DNA of 51,817 bases from Fluviicola sp. (GTDB lineage Bacteria > Bacteroidota > Bacteroidia > Flavobacteriales_D > Crocinitomicaceae): assembly GCA_021300395.1 (NCBI GenBank), contig JAJTEO010000008.1, forward strand, positions 1-51,817. The letters are read 5' to 3'. The notes under the pieces are model-generated. The model saw nothing but the letters and a program-made list of their open reading frames with translations. It was not told the origin of the DNA and searched no databases. Both the position numbers and the translations under genes were made by a program. Positions 8,901 to 18,004 of this stretch are shown here, piece after piece. Positions within the stretch are counted from its first letter, which is position 1. Every line of letters starts with the position of its first letter.

Positions 8901-10231
8901 TCATTTGCAATAGCATCAGCAACCGCCGTTGAACTATAAACAATATAAGGATAATTAGAAGCAGTATCACCGTTTGCATGATTTGCATCAGGTGCGTTGT
9001 ATATTTTATTATCAATACCATCAGCATCTAAGTACGGTCCTTCGAAGAAATCTACACCAATTGCTGGAGGATTTTCACCGTAACCAAATTTACCTGAACC
9101 ATCTTCATCGTAATCATCACCATTATAAGCATAACCTAAACCACGACTAACATCACAACCTACATAATCATCACTATAAAGACCAACATCAGGATCTAAG
9201 AATTGAGAAAAGTAAGTATTATATAGTGTTGTTGTTCCTCTATTAATTAATTCATAATTAAAGAAAGTCATTCTATTTACTTCATCACTCGTAGAGAATG
9301 TAAAAGCTTGTGCTCTAATCTCCATACCAATTGGATCACCTTGAGTTTCAGTATGAATATTTCCTTTATCATTGAAAATCCACCATAAAGTAGCATCTCC
9401 ATATAAAGAAATTCTTCTATCAGCACCACAGATAATATCATCTCTTCCAGAAACGATATCATCATACCATGGATAATCACCGTGTTCTACAGGCTCGTAA
9501 TACGTATCACCATCTCTATCGTAAAATGGAGCGATATAATGATCTTCACCTAGAGAAGCATCACCAATAGCTGGCCAATTTTTAATTTGTAACCATTCGA
9601 TAGAAGACAAAGGATTATTATTGATTTCAGCACATTCAATTGGATCACGAACAGGAACACCAGCTCCTTGATTATTACATTCCCACCAGTTATTAAATTT
9701 AATAACTAACGCTTTTGTAATCGTATCAAATTTATCATATGCCAAACATTGTTCTGGTGTAATTGTAGCACCACCATATTCTCTAATCACAGTAGTTCCA
9801 ACTACAGATCTTGGATCATAATCACCACTACCAGCAGTTAAAGTACCTAATGGACCAGGCCAAAAATCATTACCTTCTCTAAAAGTTAAGGCAGCTAATT
9901 TTAATTGGTTATTTACATCAGTACCTCCCATCCAAAGTGAGCCAGAATAAATCGCAAAACGATTACTCCCCTTTGGAACCTCGTAACCAGCAGCTCTTGC
10001 TTGACGATTCTGAAACATACTTCCACCATTCTCAATTAAAGCATTTACGTCGTTAAACTTCATAAAATACTTTTGAGTAGCTGGAGCACATTGAGCCGAC
10101 TTCTGAACATTCCCTGGCTTTGGTTTCGCCTGCTGCAAACCAGACGAAACACCTTCTCCAATATAAGAGAAAACACTGTTCGACCAAATAGTCGATATGC
10201 AAAGTGCAAAAATTAATAATTTACTTTTCAT
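5969..10231 (-). CDS. Giant secreted protein with T9SS C-terminal sorting domain
   Basis: 1420 residues. A signal peptide (LLIFALCISTIWSNSVFS) is followed by a large extracellular region containing SLWMGGTDVNNQLKLAALTF and acidic, Asp-rich stretches that look calcium-binding (DRDGDTYYEP, DDYDEDGSGKFGYGENPP). The last 90 residues are a T9SS type A-like sorting domain: VVPNPYYAYSEYE, VRIYSVNGKLMRTF, SSGVYLIHVEVPGVGERVIKF. It should cross the outer membrane by T9SS and be attached or released. It lies between a TonB receptor (18 bases upstream) and a PorV-like barrel (23 bases downstream), forming one transcription unit. No enzymatic domain was recognised. From memory, similar long proteins with the LWxGGxD motif are widespread in Bacteroidota but uncharacterised. 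Confidence 0.85.
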   Translation of the reverse strand: MKSKLLIFALCISTIWSNSVFSYIGEGVSSGLQQAKPKPGNVQKSAQCAPATQKYFMKFNDVNALIENGGSMFQNRQARAAGYEVPKGSNRFAIYSGSLWMGGTDVNNQLKLAALTFREGNDFWPGPLGTLTAGSGDYDPRSVVGTTVIREYGGATITPEQCLAYDKFDTITKALVIKFNNWWECNNQGAGVPVRDPIECAEINNNPLSSIEWLQIKNWPAIGDASLGEDHYIAPFYDRDGDTYYEPVEHGDYPWYDDIVSGRDDIICGADRRISLYGDATLWWIFNDKGNIHTETQGDPIGMEIRAQAFTFSTSDEVNRMTFFNYELINRGTTTLYNTYFSQFLDPDVGLYSDDYVGCDVSRGLGYAYNGDDYDEDGSGKFGYGENPPAIGVDFFEGPYLDADGIDNKIYNAPDANHANGDTASNYPYIVYSSTAVADAIANDGIVYKGIGIGYSDNVIDNERFGMRRFSYFTSDAVYPFKDPATASQYYNFMKGNWANSVAMTYGAAGQAPSGTVTSYIFPDDSDDLGWATQGAIVNDQWSEKTAGNPAGDRRFVQSAGPFTLKPGAFNNITVGIVYGRGTEGSAYASVAALKKADTKAQALFDNCFKILDPPMAPKLTIQELENGLVLMLDNPSSSNNYKEKYSEVDKINITMDTLNDGTVVTDEMKTYVFEGYMIYQLKNESSSAADIGNEDKARLVAQCDIQNGVSKLINFEYDEGLGFDNPKLKVNGSNTGIKHSFKLTKDAFASGTNTLVNNKTYYYVAVAYAYNQYKKYDPNDALLLDGQKIPFISSRLGFNGVQIKPVSAVPHNPTLEADGTNVFADYGDSPLITRLDGTGNGNRNLELTQDSKDKIVQLGFLDKPVYENQGGPINVKVIDPLNVADGYFELKFRDYVAPQSGALNLNGADTASWTIYRYDFEGGSLIDSVNSSIKITESNEQLIPQWGVSVEIKQQKYTGTTTNLLYTTPITSSVTFADSSTRWMYGVPDDGAFYPTNWIRAGAYDAPVADSSVALLYRNPWCYKDEGSVDLERKYAKMAGGAVAPHRLTGYQCDYMPLAYYEMPITATIPNPGNSRTNSTIAALPSIDIVLTNDKSKWTRCPVFELGRDVNLTVGGAKAGALRKSSSVNKEGVADGSGTGMGWFPGYAIDIETGARLYMAFGENSFLAQDNGADMVWNPTANFADNSGNPIFGGQHAVYIYSYKQLEINKTSSVYYDLGAYNETNNEVYNLMTQIEAGNNAGLKRSLYSSLTWVANPVLTPGQKLLACDVTIKLRVNKEYKNFNATGKNGGKPMYSWNTNTMSTKRGVSDALADGLKLINVVPNPYYAYSEYERNRVDTRVKITNLPEKCTVRIYSVNGKLMRTFKKDSEITSIDWDLNNQIGVAVSSGVYLIHVEVPGVGERVIKFFGGMRQVDLHGI

Positions 10232-10249
10232 AATCTAAGTTATTAAGAA

Positions 10250-13200
10250 TTAAAAATCAAATTTAACCCCTAAACGAATTGTTCTAGGAGAACTAATATT
10301 ATAAGGATCTTGAATTTTCATTGTATAATAATCTCTAAAAGATTGTTCATCCAATTGATTTTGAATTGAAGATTGACTTTGAGCAGCTGCTAAATATCCA
10401 TCATCATTCCAGTTACCCGTTGCTCTGTATACACTTAAGAAGTTTTTCTGACCTAATAAATTTGTAACACGAACATAAACATTTAAGAAAGCTTCTTTCT
10501 TTTTGTCATCTTTTCCAAAAGTCAAGTTAATCGTTCTATCTAATTGAAGATCTAAACGATACTGCCAAGGTAAACGAGAACCATTTGTTGTACCTTCTAA
10601 TGATGAAGCTTGAGGGCTCATAGCACCTTCATTTGTAATAGCTACTTGAGTTGAATATGGAGAACCAGAATAAATATTAGAAACTAAGTTTAAACCTGTG
10701 TTTTCAAGAATATTAATTCCTTTAACAACTGGACCATTGTAATCTTTTCCTTCACCATATCTATAATCTACGTTTAATGCAAAAGCATGTCTTTGATCAA
10801 AGTTATATGGGAAAATAGCTCTTAAGTTTGGTAAACCTGCTTGAATTAAACCACTTGCTGAAGTATTATCAGAACCAGTTCCGTCAGCAAATTGTAACGT
10901 ATAAGCTAAAGTCATACGAATATTACCAGTTTTTCTTAAGTCATATGCAACAGTTAAACCTTTAACAGTTCCAAAATCTCTATTTCCATATGTTTTGTAA
11001 GTTGCAGGGTATGCATCAAAAACGTTAACCATTTGAATATTGTTTCTTTGCTCTCTATAGAATGCAGAAACTTTCAAAGATGAAGATTTAGATAATACCT
11101 GTTGGAAACCAATCTCGTAATCGATTGTTTGAGAAGCTTTCAAGTCTGGATTGTTAATGATCGCACCAGTTCTTTGATTGATAAACTGGTAAGAATATGG
11201 ATCCATTCTAAAATTAGACATCGGTCTTTGAGTCAAGATATCATAGTGAGCAAAGAAAGATGCTTCATCAGATATTGGGAAAGAAAATGCAATACGAGGC
11301 ATTAAATAAACTTTTGCTTTATAATCTTCAAAAGCAGAACCGTTTAATTGATTTTTAGCATTTAAAGATTTTGACTCATCAGTTAAATAAGGTTGGATAC
11401 CATTTGCACCTCTTACTAATTTAGAATCAGTAACCTCATTACCACTTGCATCATACCAAGTATTTCCATTTCTATATCCAGTAATAGCAGTCGGATTATT
11501 AATATCATTTACATATACAATATAATCATCATCCATAGAAGTTGGTACATTATTAATCCAAGTTTTAGAAGGATCATTTACCAATTCCTCTTTTACTGTT
11601 TTAACATCTTTAGCTTCATATAATAAGTATGGATCTTTTAAAACAGATTGATTCGCATCAAAAACGTCAACACGAAGACCAACGTTGAAAATTAAATCAT
11701 TGAATGCAAATTTATCCATTACATAACCTGACATATAAGTCGGTTGGAAAGCACCAACATTTCTTTTATAGTTACCATTCTCATCAAAAGCAGTAAAATA
11801 ATCTTTAATGTTAGTAGCACCTCTAACTTTTTTACCAGTGTAATCATACCCATAATAAGAAACATAAGAATTACCAGAATTCAAAAGCTCATCTGCTGAG
11901 AACATATCAACTGATAATTGAGAAGGATCCATTGCATCAATGTTAATGAAATCATTTCCACCTGGATTTAAACCTAATTTTTTACGAACGTTATAATCAA
12001 AGAAAGATTGGTTATCTCCATTTAATGCACCTCCAAAAACACCATCATGTGTTGAAGCATAACCTGAGTTTAATTGTGCATAATTAATGTATTTTAAATT
12101 TCCATTTTCAACGATTGTAGCATTGTTTTTGTCTAATTCTTTGATATGTGAGTTTTGCATCAAACGAGCTGTAGCCCATAAATCAATAGGTCCTTTATCA
12201 CCACTACCCCATGATCTATCAACTCGTTGCTCAAATTCAAAACCTAAAGTAATAGAATGATCTCCAATATTAACAGAACCAGAACCAGTCAAACGGAATT
12301 GATTTTGTTGCTGCTTAAAGAAACCATTATAAGGAGTTCCCATGTTATTCCAGATACCATATACATCTTGAGGAGTATCTCCATTTCTTAAGGCATTACC
12401 AGCATTAATTTGAGTTAAATTTTGATAATGTCCAAAAGGGCTGTTTTCATAAATTTTATAATACTGAGATGTAACAGATGCTAAATCAGAATTTGTTGTT
12501 GAAGGAGTAAAATCAACATTGTATTCTTCTCTACCATTTTGAACATAAGCCAATTTTTTAGCATCCCAAGCGTAACTTGGTCTAGCACTAATGTCATATT
12601 GACCTACATGACCATATCCAAAAATATTGTATTTAAAATTCTCATCATATGAACTATTGTTTGATTGAGAATAATCAACCATTAAAGTATAGAACGCATT
12701 TTTAATTTTACTACTACTTCCTTCTTTGTCATTTGAAAAACGTTGAGTAATACGACCAAAAACTCTCCAATCTAAAGATTGTGTTTTACCATAATTATTA
12801 AAGTTCATCAAGTTACTAGTATTCATAAAACCACCAGAACCTGAAGTTCCTCTATTGTAGTTCATAGAACCACCAAATGAAATATTAACATTTGGTCCAG
12901 TTTTAACATCTAATTTAGCTTGTCCTGACAAAGTACTTGTTCTTACATTCATTCTGTAAGGAGTTTTCTCGAAATCAGAAAGTTTCAAGAAATTAACATT
13001 ATAATACGTACCAGTACCTGCAGCATTTGGACGTAAAGGATTAGCTAATATCTGTTCTCTAACATCTTTCTTAATTCTATACAAACCTCCAAAAACAGGT
13101 CTAGAATCTAATTGATCTGTGTAGTTAGCTGAAACTAAAAATCCTAATAATGGTTTTGTTTTTTTACCAGTTGAATCTTTTTTCATCAATAATGGTCCAG

Positions 13201-14029
13201 ATAACATACCTTCAAATAAGTTATAACCATACTTATCTAATCCAATAGATTTACCATCATAACCATTTGCATCTTTACCTTTAATATAGAAACCAGAAGA
13301 AACAACCTCAGCACTACCAAAGAATTTTGCTGATGGACCTCTAGTTGTCACAGATATAACACCACCTGTAACATCTCCATAATTCGCAGGTACACCACCT
13401 GTAATTACAGAAACCTCTTCTATAGCTGATTTAGGTAAATTTGAAGATCCTCGAACCTTAATACCATCAATGAACATGTAAGAAGCGTCTGATCTAGAAC
13501 CACGAACACTCATTTCACCAGTTTCACTGACATTTACACCTCCAACCATACCAGCAACAGCAGTAGCTGAACGAATAGGCATTCTAGAGATATCTTCCCT
13601 AGTAATAGTTGCACCAGAAGCACCACCATCTTTGTTAATCAAAGGTACTTTGTAAGCTACAATTTTAACCTCTTCAATTTCACCAACTTTAGGTTTACCT
13701 AAAGCCATGTTATCTAAGAAAGTAATTTGATTTGCTGATACTCTAACACCTGTAAGTGAAGAGGCCTGATAACCTTCAGATTCATTTCGAACCTCAACAT
13801 CATATGTCCCTGGCTCTAATGAGTTAATTTGAAATTTTCCATCAAAATCGGTTTCAGCATTCCCTTTGATGGTTCCATTTTGAATAATCGAAATTTTACA
13901 AAACGGAATTGGTTCTTTAGAAGTCTCATCTTTTACAGTACCTTTTATAGTTCCAAGCCCACCCTGGGAGAAACTATAAGCCACTGTCATAAAGAGACTT
14001 AGCATCAATAACGTAAGTTTTTGTTTCAT
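10250..14029 (-). CDS. TonB-dependent receptor with CarboxypepD_reg-like N-terminal domain
   Basis: 1259 residues. After the signal peptide comes a carboxypeptidase-regulatory-like beta domain (GTIKGTVKDETSKEPIPFCK, GKFQINSLEPGTYDVEV, about residues 25-105), then a plug domain (ISRMPIRSATAVAGMVGGVN, MSVRGSRSDASYMFIDGIKVRG, VITGGVPANYGDVTGGVISV), then a long 22-strand barrel ending in the aromatic RTIRLGVKFDF. Such receptors import ligands or act with partner surface proteins, powered by TonB-ExbBD. Unlike SusC there is no SusD neighbour; instead the T9SS cargo and PorV-like barrel follow directly. It is the first gene of the cassette, downstream of an AT-rich 234-base region shared with the divergent PPTase gene. 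Ligand unknown. Confidence 0.9.
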   Translation of the reverse strand: MKQKLTLLMLSLFMTVAYSFSQGGLGTIKGTVKDETSKEPIPFCKISIIQNGTIKGNAETDFDGKFQINSLEPGTYDVEVRNESEGYQASSLTGVRVSANQITFLDNMALGKPKVGEIEEVKIVAYKVPLINKDGGASGATITREDISRMPIRSATAVAGMVGGVNVSETGEMSVRGSRSDASYMFIDGIKVRGSSNLPKSAIEEVSVITGGVPANYGDVTGGVISVTTRGPSAKFFGSAEVVSSGFYIKGKDANGYDGKSIGLDKYGYNLFEGMLSGPLLMKKDSTGKKTKPLLGFLVSANYTDQLDSRPVFGGLYRIKKDVREQILANPLRPNAAGTGTYYNVNFLKLSDFEKTPYRMNVRTSTLSGQAKLDVKTGPNVNISFGGSMNYNRGTSGSGGFMNTSNLMNFNNYGKTQSLDWRVFGRITQRFSNDKEGSSSKIKNAFYTLMVDYSQSNNSSYDENFKYNIFGYGHVGQYDISARPSYAWDAKKLAYVQNGREEYNVDFTPSTTNSDLASVTSQYYKIYENSPFGHYQNLTQINAGNALRNGDTPQDVYGIWNNMGTPYNGFFKQQQNQFRLTGSGSVNIGDHSITLGFEFEQRVDRSWGSGDKGPIDLWATARLMQNSHIKELDKNNATIVENGNLKYINYAQLNSGYASTHDGVFGGALNGDNQSFFDYNVRKKLGLNPGGNDFINIDAMDPSQLSVDMFSADELLNSGNSYVSYYGYDYTGKKVRGATNIKDYFTAFDENGNYKRNVGAFQPTYMSGYVMDKFAFNDLIFNVGLRVDVFDANQSVLKDPYLLYEAKDVKTVKEELVNDPSKTWINNVPTSMDDDYIVYVNDINNPTAITGYRNGNTWYDASGNEVTDSKLVRGANGIQPYLTDESKSLNAKNQLNGSAFEDYKAKVYLMPRIAFSFPISDEASFFAHYDILTQRPMSNFRMDPYSYQFINQRTGAIINNPDLKASQTIDYEIGFQQVLSKSSSLKVSAFYREQRNNIQMVNVFDAYPATYKTYGNRDFGTVKGLTVAYDLRKTGNIRMTLAYTLQFADGTGSDNTSASGLIQAGLPNLRAIFPYNFDQRHAFALNVDYRYGEGKDYNGPVVKGINILENTGLNLVSNIYSGSPYSTQVAITNEGAMSPQASSLEGTTNGSRLPWQYRLDLQLDRTINLTFGKDDKKKEAFLNVYVRVTNLLGQKNFLSVYRATGNWNDDGYLAAAQSQSSIQNQLDEQSFRDYYTMKIQDPYNISSPRTIRLGVKFDF

Positions 14030-14263
14030 AAGTACAGTTTATTTTTTAAACTATTATTAGCGTGAAAGGTCGTAAAGATAGATAAAATCAAATTCATATG
14101 GTGCTACATTTTTTAAATAAATTAAAAATCTTTTTAACTTTCATTAACAAAAATAGAAAATCAGAATTAATAAAAGATTTAATTTTAAATACAAATTTTA
14201 AGTTTTTATACATGTCTAAAATATGTTGAAAATTTTATTTATTTTGTAAAAACATAAAGTAAG
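14030..14263. other. AT-rich divergent intergenic region
   Basis: This 234-base stretch separates the divergent TonB receptor and PPTase genes. On the minus strand TATCTTTA (near 14077-14084) resembles the -7 box with a final A instead of G, but no clear -33 element sits at the right distance. No RNA gene, terminator or small gene was seen. Confidence 0.4.
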
Positions 14264-14893
14264 ATGGTCTTCAAAAGAAAAAATATACAAATCAATAATT
14301 CAACAATACACTTAATGTGGTTTGAAAATTTTGAAACGTCTTCTTACCTAGATCATTTATCTGAGATTGAAAAAGAAAGATATTTTGAAATAAAACACGA
14401 AAATAGAAAACAAGAATTTGTTGCAACACGAATCTTAAGACATGAAATTTTTGGGCATCAACACATACATTACAAAAATCACGGTGCACCATTCATAGAA
14501 AATGAAGGTTATATTTCAATAAGTCACACAAAAAACTGTGTTGGAATTGCTTTAAATGCAAATCATGAAATTGGATTTGATTTAGAATATGAGCGACCAC
14601 AAATTGATAAAATTCAACACAAATTTATTTCAGATTCTGAACAGAGGATTTTCAATTGTGATTCTAAAATAGAAGTTACAAAAATCTGGTCAGCAAAAGA
14701 AGCCTTATACAAACTTGCAGGAAGAAAAGAAATTGATTTCAAAACACAACTACAATTATCTAAATCAAAAGAAGAAATATGGATTGGGAAAATAATAAAT
14801 TCAGACCATAATTTAATAACTGAATTGAGTATCTTTGAAAGCAACGAATTAATAATTTCAATAAATTCTGGTCCTTGTGAAAAATCATATTAA
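14264..14893 (+). CDS. 4'-phosphopantetheinyl transferase superfamily protein
   Basis: 209 residues with the two Sfp-type signatures: IGFDLEYERP (Mg-binding acidic pair, usually GIDIE) and KIWSAKEALYKLAG (W-S-x-K-E-A-x-x-K). An upstream ISISHTKNCVGIAL gives the conserved SHT. The enzyme transfers the 4'-phosphopantetheine arm of CoA to carrier proteins (acyl carrier or peptidyl carrier). No AcpS-type gene or polyketide/nonribosomal cluster lies in the window, so the carrier may simply be the fatty-acid ACP. It overlaps the downstream GGGP-synthase-like gene by 17 bases. Confidence 0.88.
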   Translation: MVFKRKNIQINNSTIHLMWFENFETSSYLDHLSEIEKERYFEIKHENRKQEFVATRILRHEIFGHQHIHYKNHGAPFIENEGYISISHTKNCVGIALNANHEIGFDLEYERPQIDKIQHKFISDSEQRIFNCDSKIEVTKIWSAKEALYKLAGRKEIDFKTQLQLSKSKEEIWIGKIINSDHNLITELSIFESNELIISINSGPCEKSY

Positions 14894-15611
14894 TATATTA
14901 AATCAATTTAGATCAAAAAAAGGTCAAATTGCAATTTTAATAGATCCTGAAAAGTCAAATAAAGAAAAAGAACTTTTGCAGTTAATTAAAAATGCTGAAA
15001 TTGCTGAAATTGATTATTTTTTCATTGGAGGTAGCACTGTTACAAAATCAGATTTTGAAAAAACAATTTCCATATTAAAACGAAATACAAAAATACCTAT
15101 AATTATTTTCCCTGGATCATCCCAACAAATTTCTGATGAAGCAGATGCTATTTTATATTTAAGTCTAATTTCTGGAAGAAATCCTGATTATTTAATCGGA
15201 CAACATGTAGAATCTGCTAATGAACTTTATGAAATGGATATAGAAGTTATTCCAACTGGTTACATATTAATTGATGGAGGAAATAAATCAAGCGTTGCTT
15301 ACGTGAGTCAAACTACCCCAATACCAAGAGATCAAACGTCAATCGCCACAAAAACTGCAATAGCTGGAGTTCTTCAAGGCAAGCAAATTATTTATTTTGA
15401 TGCTGGAAGTGGAGCAAAAAAAAATATTCCAATTGAAATGATTAAAAGTGTTGAAAAATTAAATGTTCCCATAATAGTTGGAGGCGGTATTAGAAAATTT
15501 GAAACAATAAGTGAATACAAAAATTCTGGAGTAAATGTAATTGTTATTGGTAATTACATTGAAAACAACATTGACTTTGTACTTGATCTGAAAAATTTAA
15601 ATAGAATTTAA
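14877..15611 (+). CDS. Geranylgeranylglyceryl/heptaprenylglyceryl phosphate synthase family protein
   Basis: 244 residues with a TIM-barrel pattern typical of GGGP synthase (PcrB) proteins: GQIAILIDPEKSNKEK, IDYFFIGGSTVT, IPIIIFPGSSQQIS, YFDAGSGAKKNIP, IIVGGGIRKFETI and VIVIGNYIEN. Known members couple sn-glycerol-1-phosphate to a long polyprenyl diphosphate, the first committed step of archaeal-type ether lipids; bacterial group II members are known in Bacteroidota but their product is poorly defined. The GTG at 14877 is chosen because no ATG occurs in frame before the first conserved motif and LNQFRSKKGQ fits the family N terminus. It overlaps the PPTase gene by 17 bases, indicating coupling. 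Confidence 0.88.
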   Translation: MKNHINILNQFRSKKGQIAILIDPEKSNKEKELLQLIKNAEIAEIDYFFIGGSTVTKSDFEKTISILKRNTKIPIIIFPGSSQQISDEADAILYLSLISGRNPDYLIGQHVESANELYEMDIEVIPTGYILIDGGNKSSVAYVSQTTPIPRDQTSIATKTAIAGVLQGKQIIYFDAGSGAKKNIPIEMIKSVEKLNVPIIVGGGIRKFETISEYKNSGVNVIVIGNYIENNIDFVLDLKNLNRI

Positions 15612-15687
15612 AAAATATTCATTTGAATTCAGAAAATTGACATTTAAAATAAAATTTTACACACTTAAATCAATAGATTTTAACAAA

Positions 15688-15719
15688 TTGCAATGTAATA
15701 AGATTTTTTTATAACTTTG
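15688..15719 (+). promoter_or_regulatory. Bacteroidota promoter for the M43 metalloprotease gene
   Basis: A -33 TTG (15688-15690) and a perfect -7 box TAACTTTG (15712-15719) are 21 bases apart, matching the primary sigma consensus of the phylum. The ATG at 15756 lies about 30 bases past the expected start of transcription. Confidence 0.75.
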
Positions 15720-15755
15720 GGAAATTGAAAATGTTTTTATAGATAATTACACGAT

Positions 15756-17891
15756 ATGAATAAAATTTTTACTTGCTTACTAGTATCCTCATTGTCAATT
15801 CTTTCGATGCAAACTTTTGCACAAGAAGACAAGCATTTTAGTTGTGGTTTAAATCATCAATTAAAAGAATTATACAAACAAAATCCTGATCTTGAGAAAA
15901 AAATTGCTCATGAAAATGAATTAACAAGACAAAGATTAAATCAAAAAACAGGAACTGTTGATACAACTTTGTACATAATTCCAATTGTTTTTCACATTTT
16001 ACATGAAAATGGAGCTGAAAATATTTCAGATGCTCAAGTAATTGACCAAGTAGCAGTTTTGAATAGAGATTTCAGAATGTTAAATGCCGATACAGCTGCT
16101 ATTGTTCCAGCATTTGATACTGTTAAAGCTGATTCTCATATAGAATTCCGTTTAGCTACTAAAGATCCATGGGGAAACTGTACAAATGGTATTGATCACA
16201 TCTATACTCACAACACAAATGGAGGTGACGATTATTCAAAAGAAAATCAATGGGATCGATCTAGATATTTAAATGTTTGGGTAGTTAATTCAATTGGTAC
16301 TGATGGAGTTGCAGGTTATGCATTTTACCCTTCAAGTGTTGATTTAGATCGTTTTTATGCAGATGGGATAATTATTTTAAATGATTACATAGGTAGAATT
16401 GGAACAGGTTCAGAATATAATTCAAGAGCATTAACTCATGAAATTGGACACTGGATGAATTTATCACATCCTTGGGGAGACACTAATGACCCAGGTGTAA
16501 ACTGTGGTGATGATGGTGTTGAAGATACTCCTATTACAAAAGGATCTAATTTATCATGTAATATAAACATGGCAGTTTGTGTGCCAGGAGTTGTAGAAAA
16601 CGTTCAAAATTACATGGACTATTCATATTGCTCTAAAATGTATACTAGAGATCAAGTAGCAAGAATGAGAGATGCAATTACAAATATTGCTGCAAATAGA
16701 TCAAACTTAATCACTACTGAAACACATGCATTAACAGGAATTGATTTAACTTCAGCTCCAACTTGTACACCTATTGCTTCTTTTAAATCAGACAAAAAAA
16801 TGGTATGTCAAGGTTCAGATGTACTATTTACTGATAACTCTTCAAATGCAATTGTTACTTCAAGAACATGGACATTTGAAGGAGGAACACCTTCAACTTC
16901 TACTTCTGCTTCACAATCAGTTCAATATGATACTCCTGGATTCAAAAAAGTAACTTTATCTGTTACAAACTCGAATGGAACAGACGAGATTGTTGAAAAC
17001 GGATATATTTATGTATCAGCTACTTGGCCTGATTTTATTGGTCCAAAAAATGATAATTTTGAAACAAGCCAATCATATTTTCTAGTAGAAAATCCAGGAA
17101 ATAATTGGGGGAGATTCTCAAAAATATCAGGAGTAGGAAAAAACAATTCAACATGTTACAAATTAAACAATTACAAAAACACTAACATGGCTCTTGCTTA
17201 TACTGAAGACTGGTACTATTATAATAGATTAGGTGGTAGTAAAGATAATTTAATTTCTAGTTCATATGATTTATCTAACACTTCAAATGTAACAGTTTCA
17301 TTTGATTATGCATATGCAACAAATGCAGCGTCATCAGCTGATATTACAGAGAAAGTAAAAATCTATGCTTCTAAAGATTGTGGAGCAACATGGACATTAA
17401 AGAAAACATTAACAACTTCAGAATTACTTACAGCTGGTACTGCAGGAGGTAATGAATTTACTCCAACATCTTCATCTCAATGGAAAAATTATTCATTTAC
17501 ATATGCAACAGGTGTTAACGATAAACAAACAAGATTCAAAATAGAATTTACAGCATCTGACTTTGCAAACAACTTTTACTTAGATAACTTCAATGTTGCT
17601 GGTACTTTAGGTTTATTTGCTAATGAAGCTAATAGTATTGAATTAGAGGTATATCCAAACCCTACTAAAAGTAATCAATCAATTAACGTAATGTATCATT
17701 CAAATGATGATGCTGTTACTTTCGTATTAAGAGACATTCAAGGGAAAGTAGTTCACAGTGAAACAATTGAAGCAACAAATACAGATGTTAATCAAAAATT
17801 GAATATTACATCTGAATTGTCTTCATCTTGTTATTTCTTAGAAGTAAGATCAGGAAACTTTACAACAACAAAGAAAATAGTTGTAATGTAA
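15756..17891 (+). CDS. Secreted M43 (cytophagalysin/pappalysin) metalloprotease with PKD and T9SS sorting domain
   Basis: 711 residues. The signal peptide ends TFAQ. The catalytic domain has the zinc motif HEIGHWMNLSH with its first His at residue 228, and the downstream Met-turn NYMDYSYCSKMY, both diagnostic of MEROPS M43. Next is a PKD domain (about 340-420, ASFKSDKKMVCQGSDVLFTD), a beta-rich region (about 430-615), then a T9SS type A sorting domain (VYPNPTKSNQSINVMY, FVLRDIQGKVVHSE, CYFLEVRSGNFTTTKKIVVM). It is probably exported by Sec, secreted by T9SS and processed at the C terminus. It is a single-gene unit with its own promoter and a strong terminator. Confidence 0.93.
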   Translation: MNKIFTCLLVSSLSILSMQTFAQEDKHFSCGLNHQLKELYKQNPDLEKKIAHENELTRQRLNQKTGTVDTTLYIIPIVFHILHENGAENISDAQVIDQVAVLNRDFRMLNADTAAIVPAFDTVKADSHIEFRLATKDPWGNCTNGIDHIYTHNTNGGDDYSKENQWDRSRYLNVWVVNSIGTDGVAGYAFYPSSVDLDRFYADGIIILNDYIGRIGTGSEYNSRALTHEIGHWMNLSHPWGDTNDPGVNCGDDGVEDTPITKGSNLSCNINMAVCVPGVVENVQNYMDYSYCSKMYTRDQVARMRDAITNIAANRSNLITTETHALTGIDLTSAPTCTPIASFKSDKKMVCQGSDVLFTDNSSNAIVTSRTWTFEGGTPSTSTSASQSVQYDTPGFKKVTLSVTNSNGTDEIVENGYIYVSATWPDFIGPKNDNFETSQSYFLVENPGNNWGRFSKISGVGKNNSTCYKLNNYKNTNMALAYTEDWYYYNRLGGSKDNLISSSYDLSNTSNVTVSFDYAYATNAASSADITEKVKIYASKDCGATWTLKKTLTTSELLTAGTAGGNEFTPTSSSQWKNYSFTYATGVNDKQTRFKIEFTASDFANNFYLDNFNVAGTLGLFANEANSIELEVYPNPTKSNQSINVMYHSNDDAVTFVLRDIQGKVVHSETIEATNTDVNQKLNITSELSSSCYFLEVRSGNFTTTKKIVVM

Positions 17892-17909
17892 AAGAATATA
17901 AGATATAAA

Positions 17910-17941
17910 AAAACGGATCGTTAAGCGATCCGTTTTTTTTT
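17910..17941 (+). terminator. Intrinsic terminator after the metalloprotease gene
   Basis: A 7-bp stem CGGATCG/CGATCCG (17914-17920 with 17926-17932), extended by A/T pairs, ends in nine T residues. The A-run on the other side means it can also act on the minus strand. Confidence 0.92.
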
Positions 17942-18004
17942 GCACTATAAATCCTAAAAAAAATATTAAATACCAGCAAAGACGACATTGCAGGTGTTTT
18001 TGGT

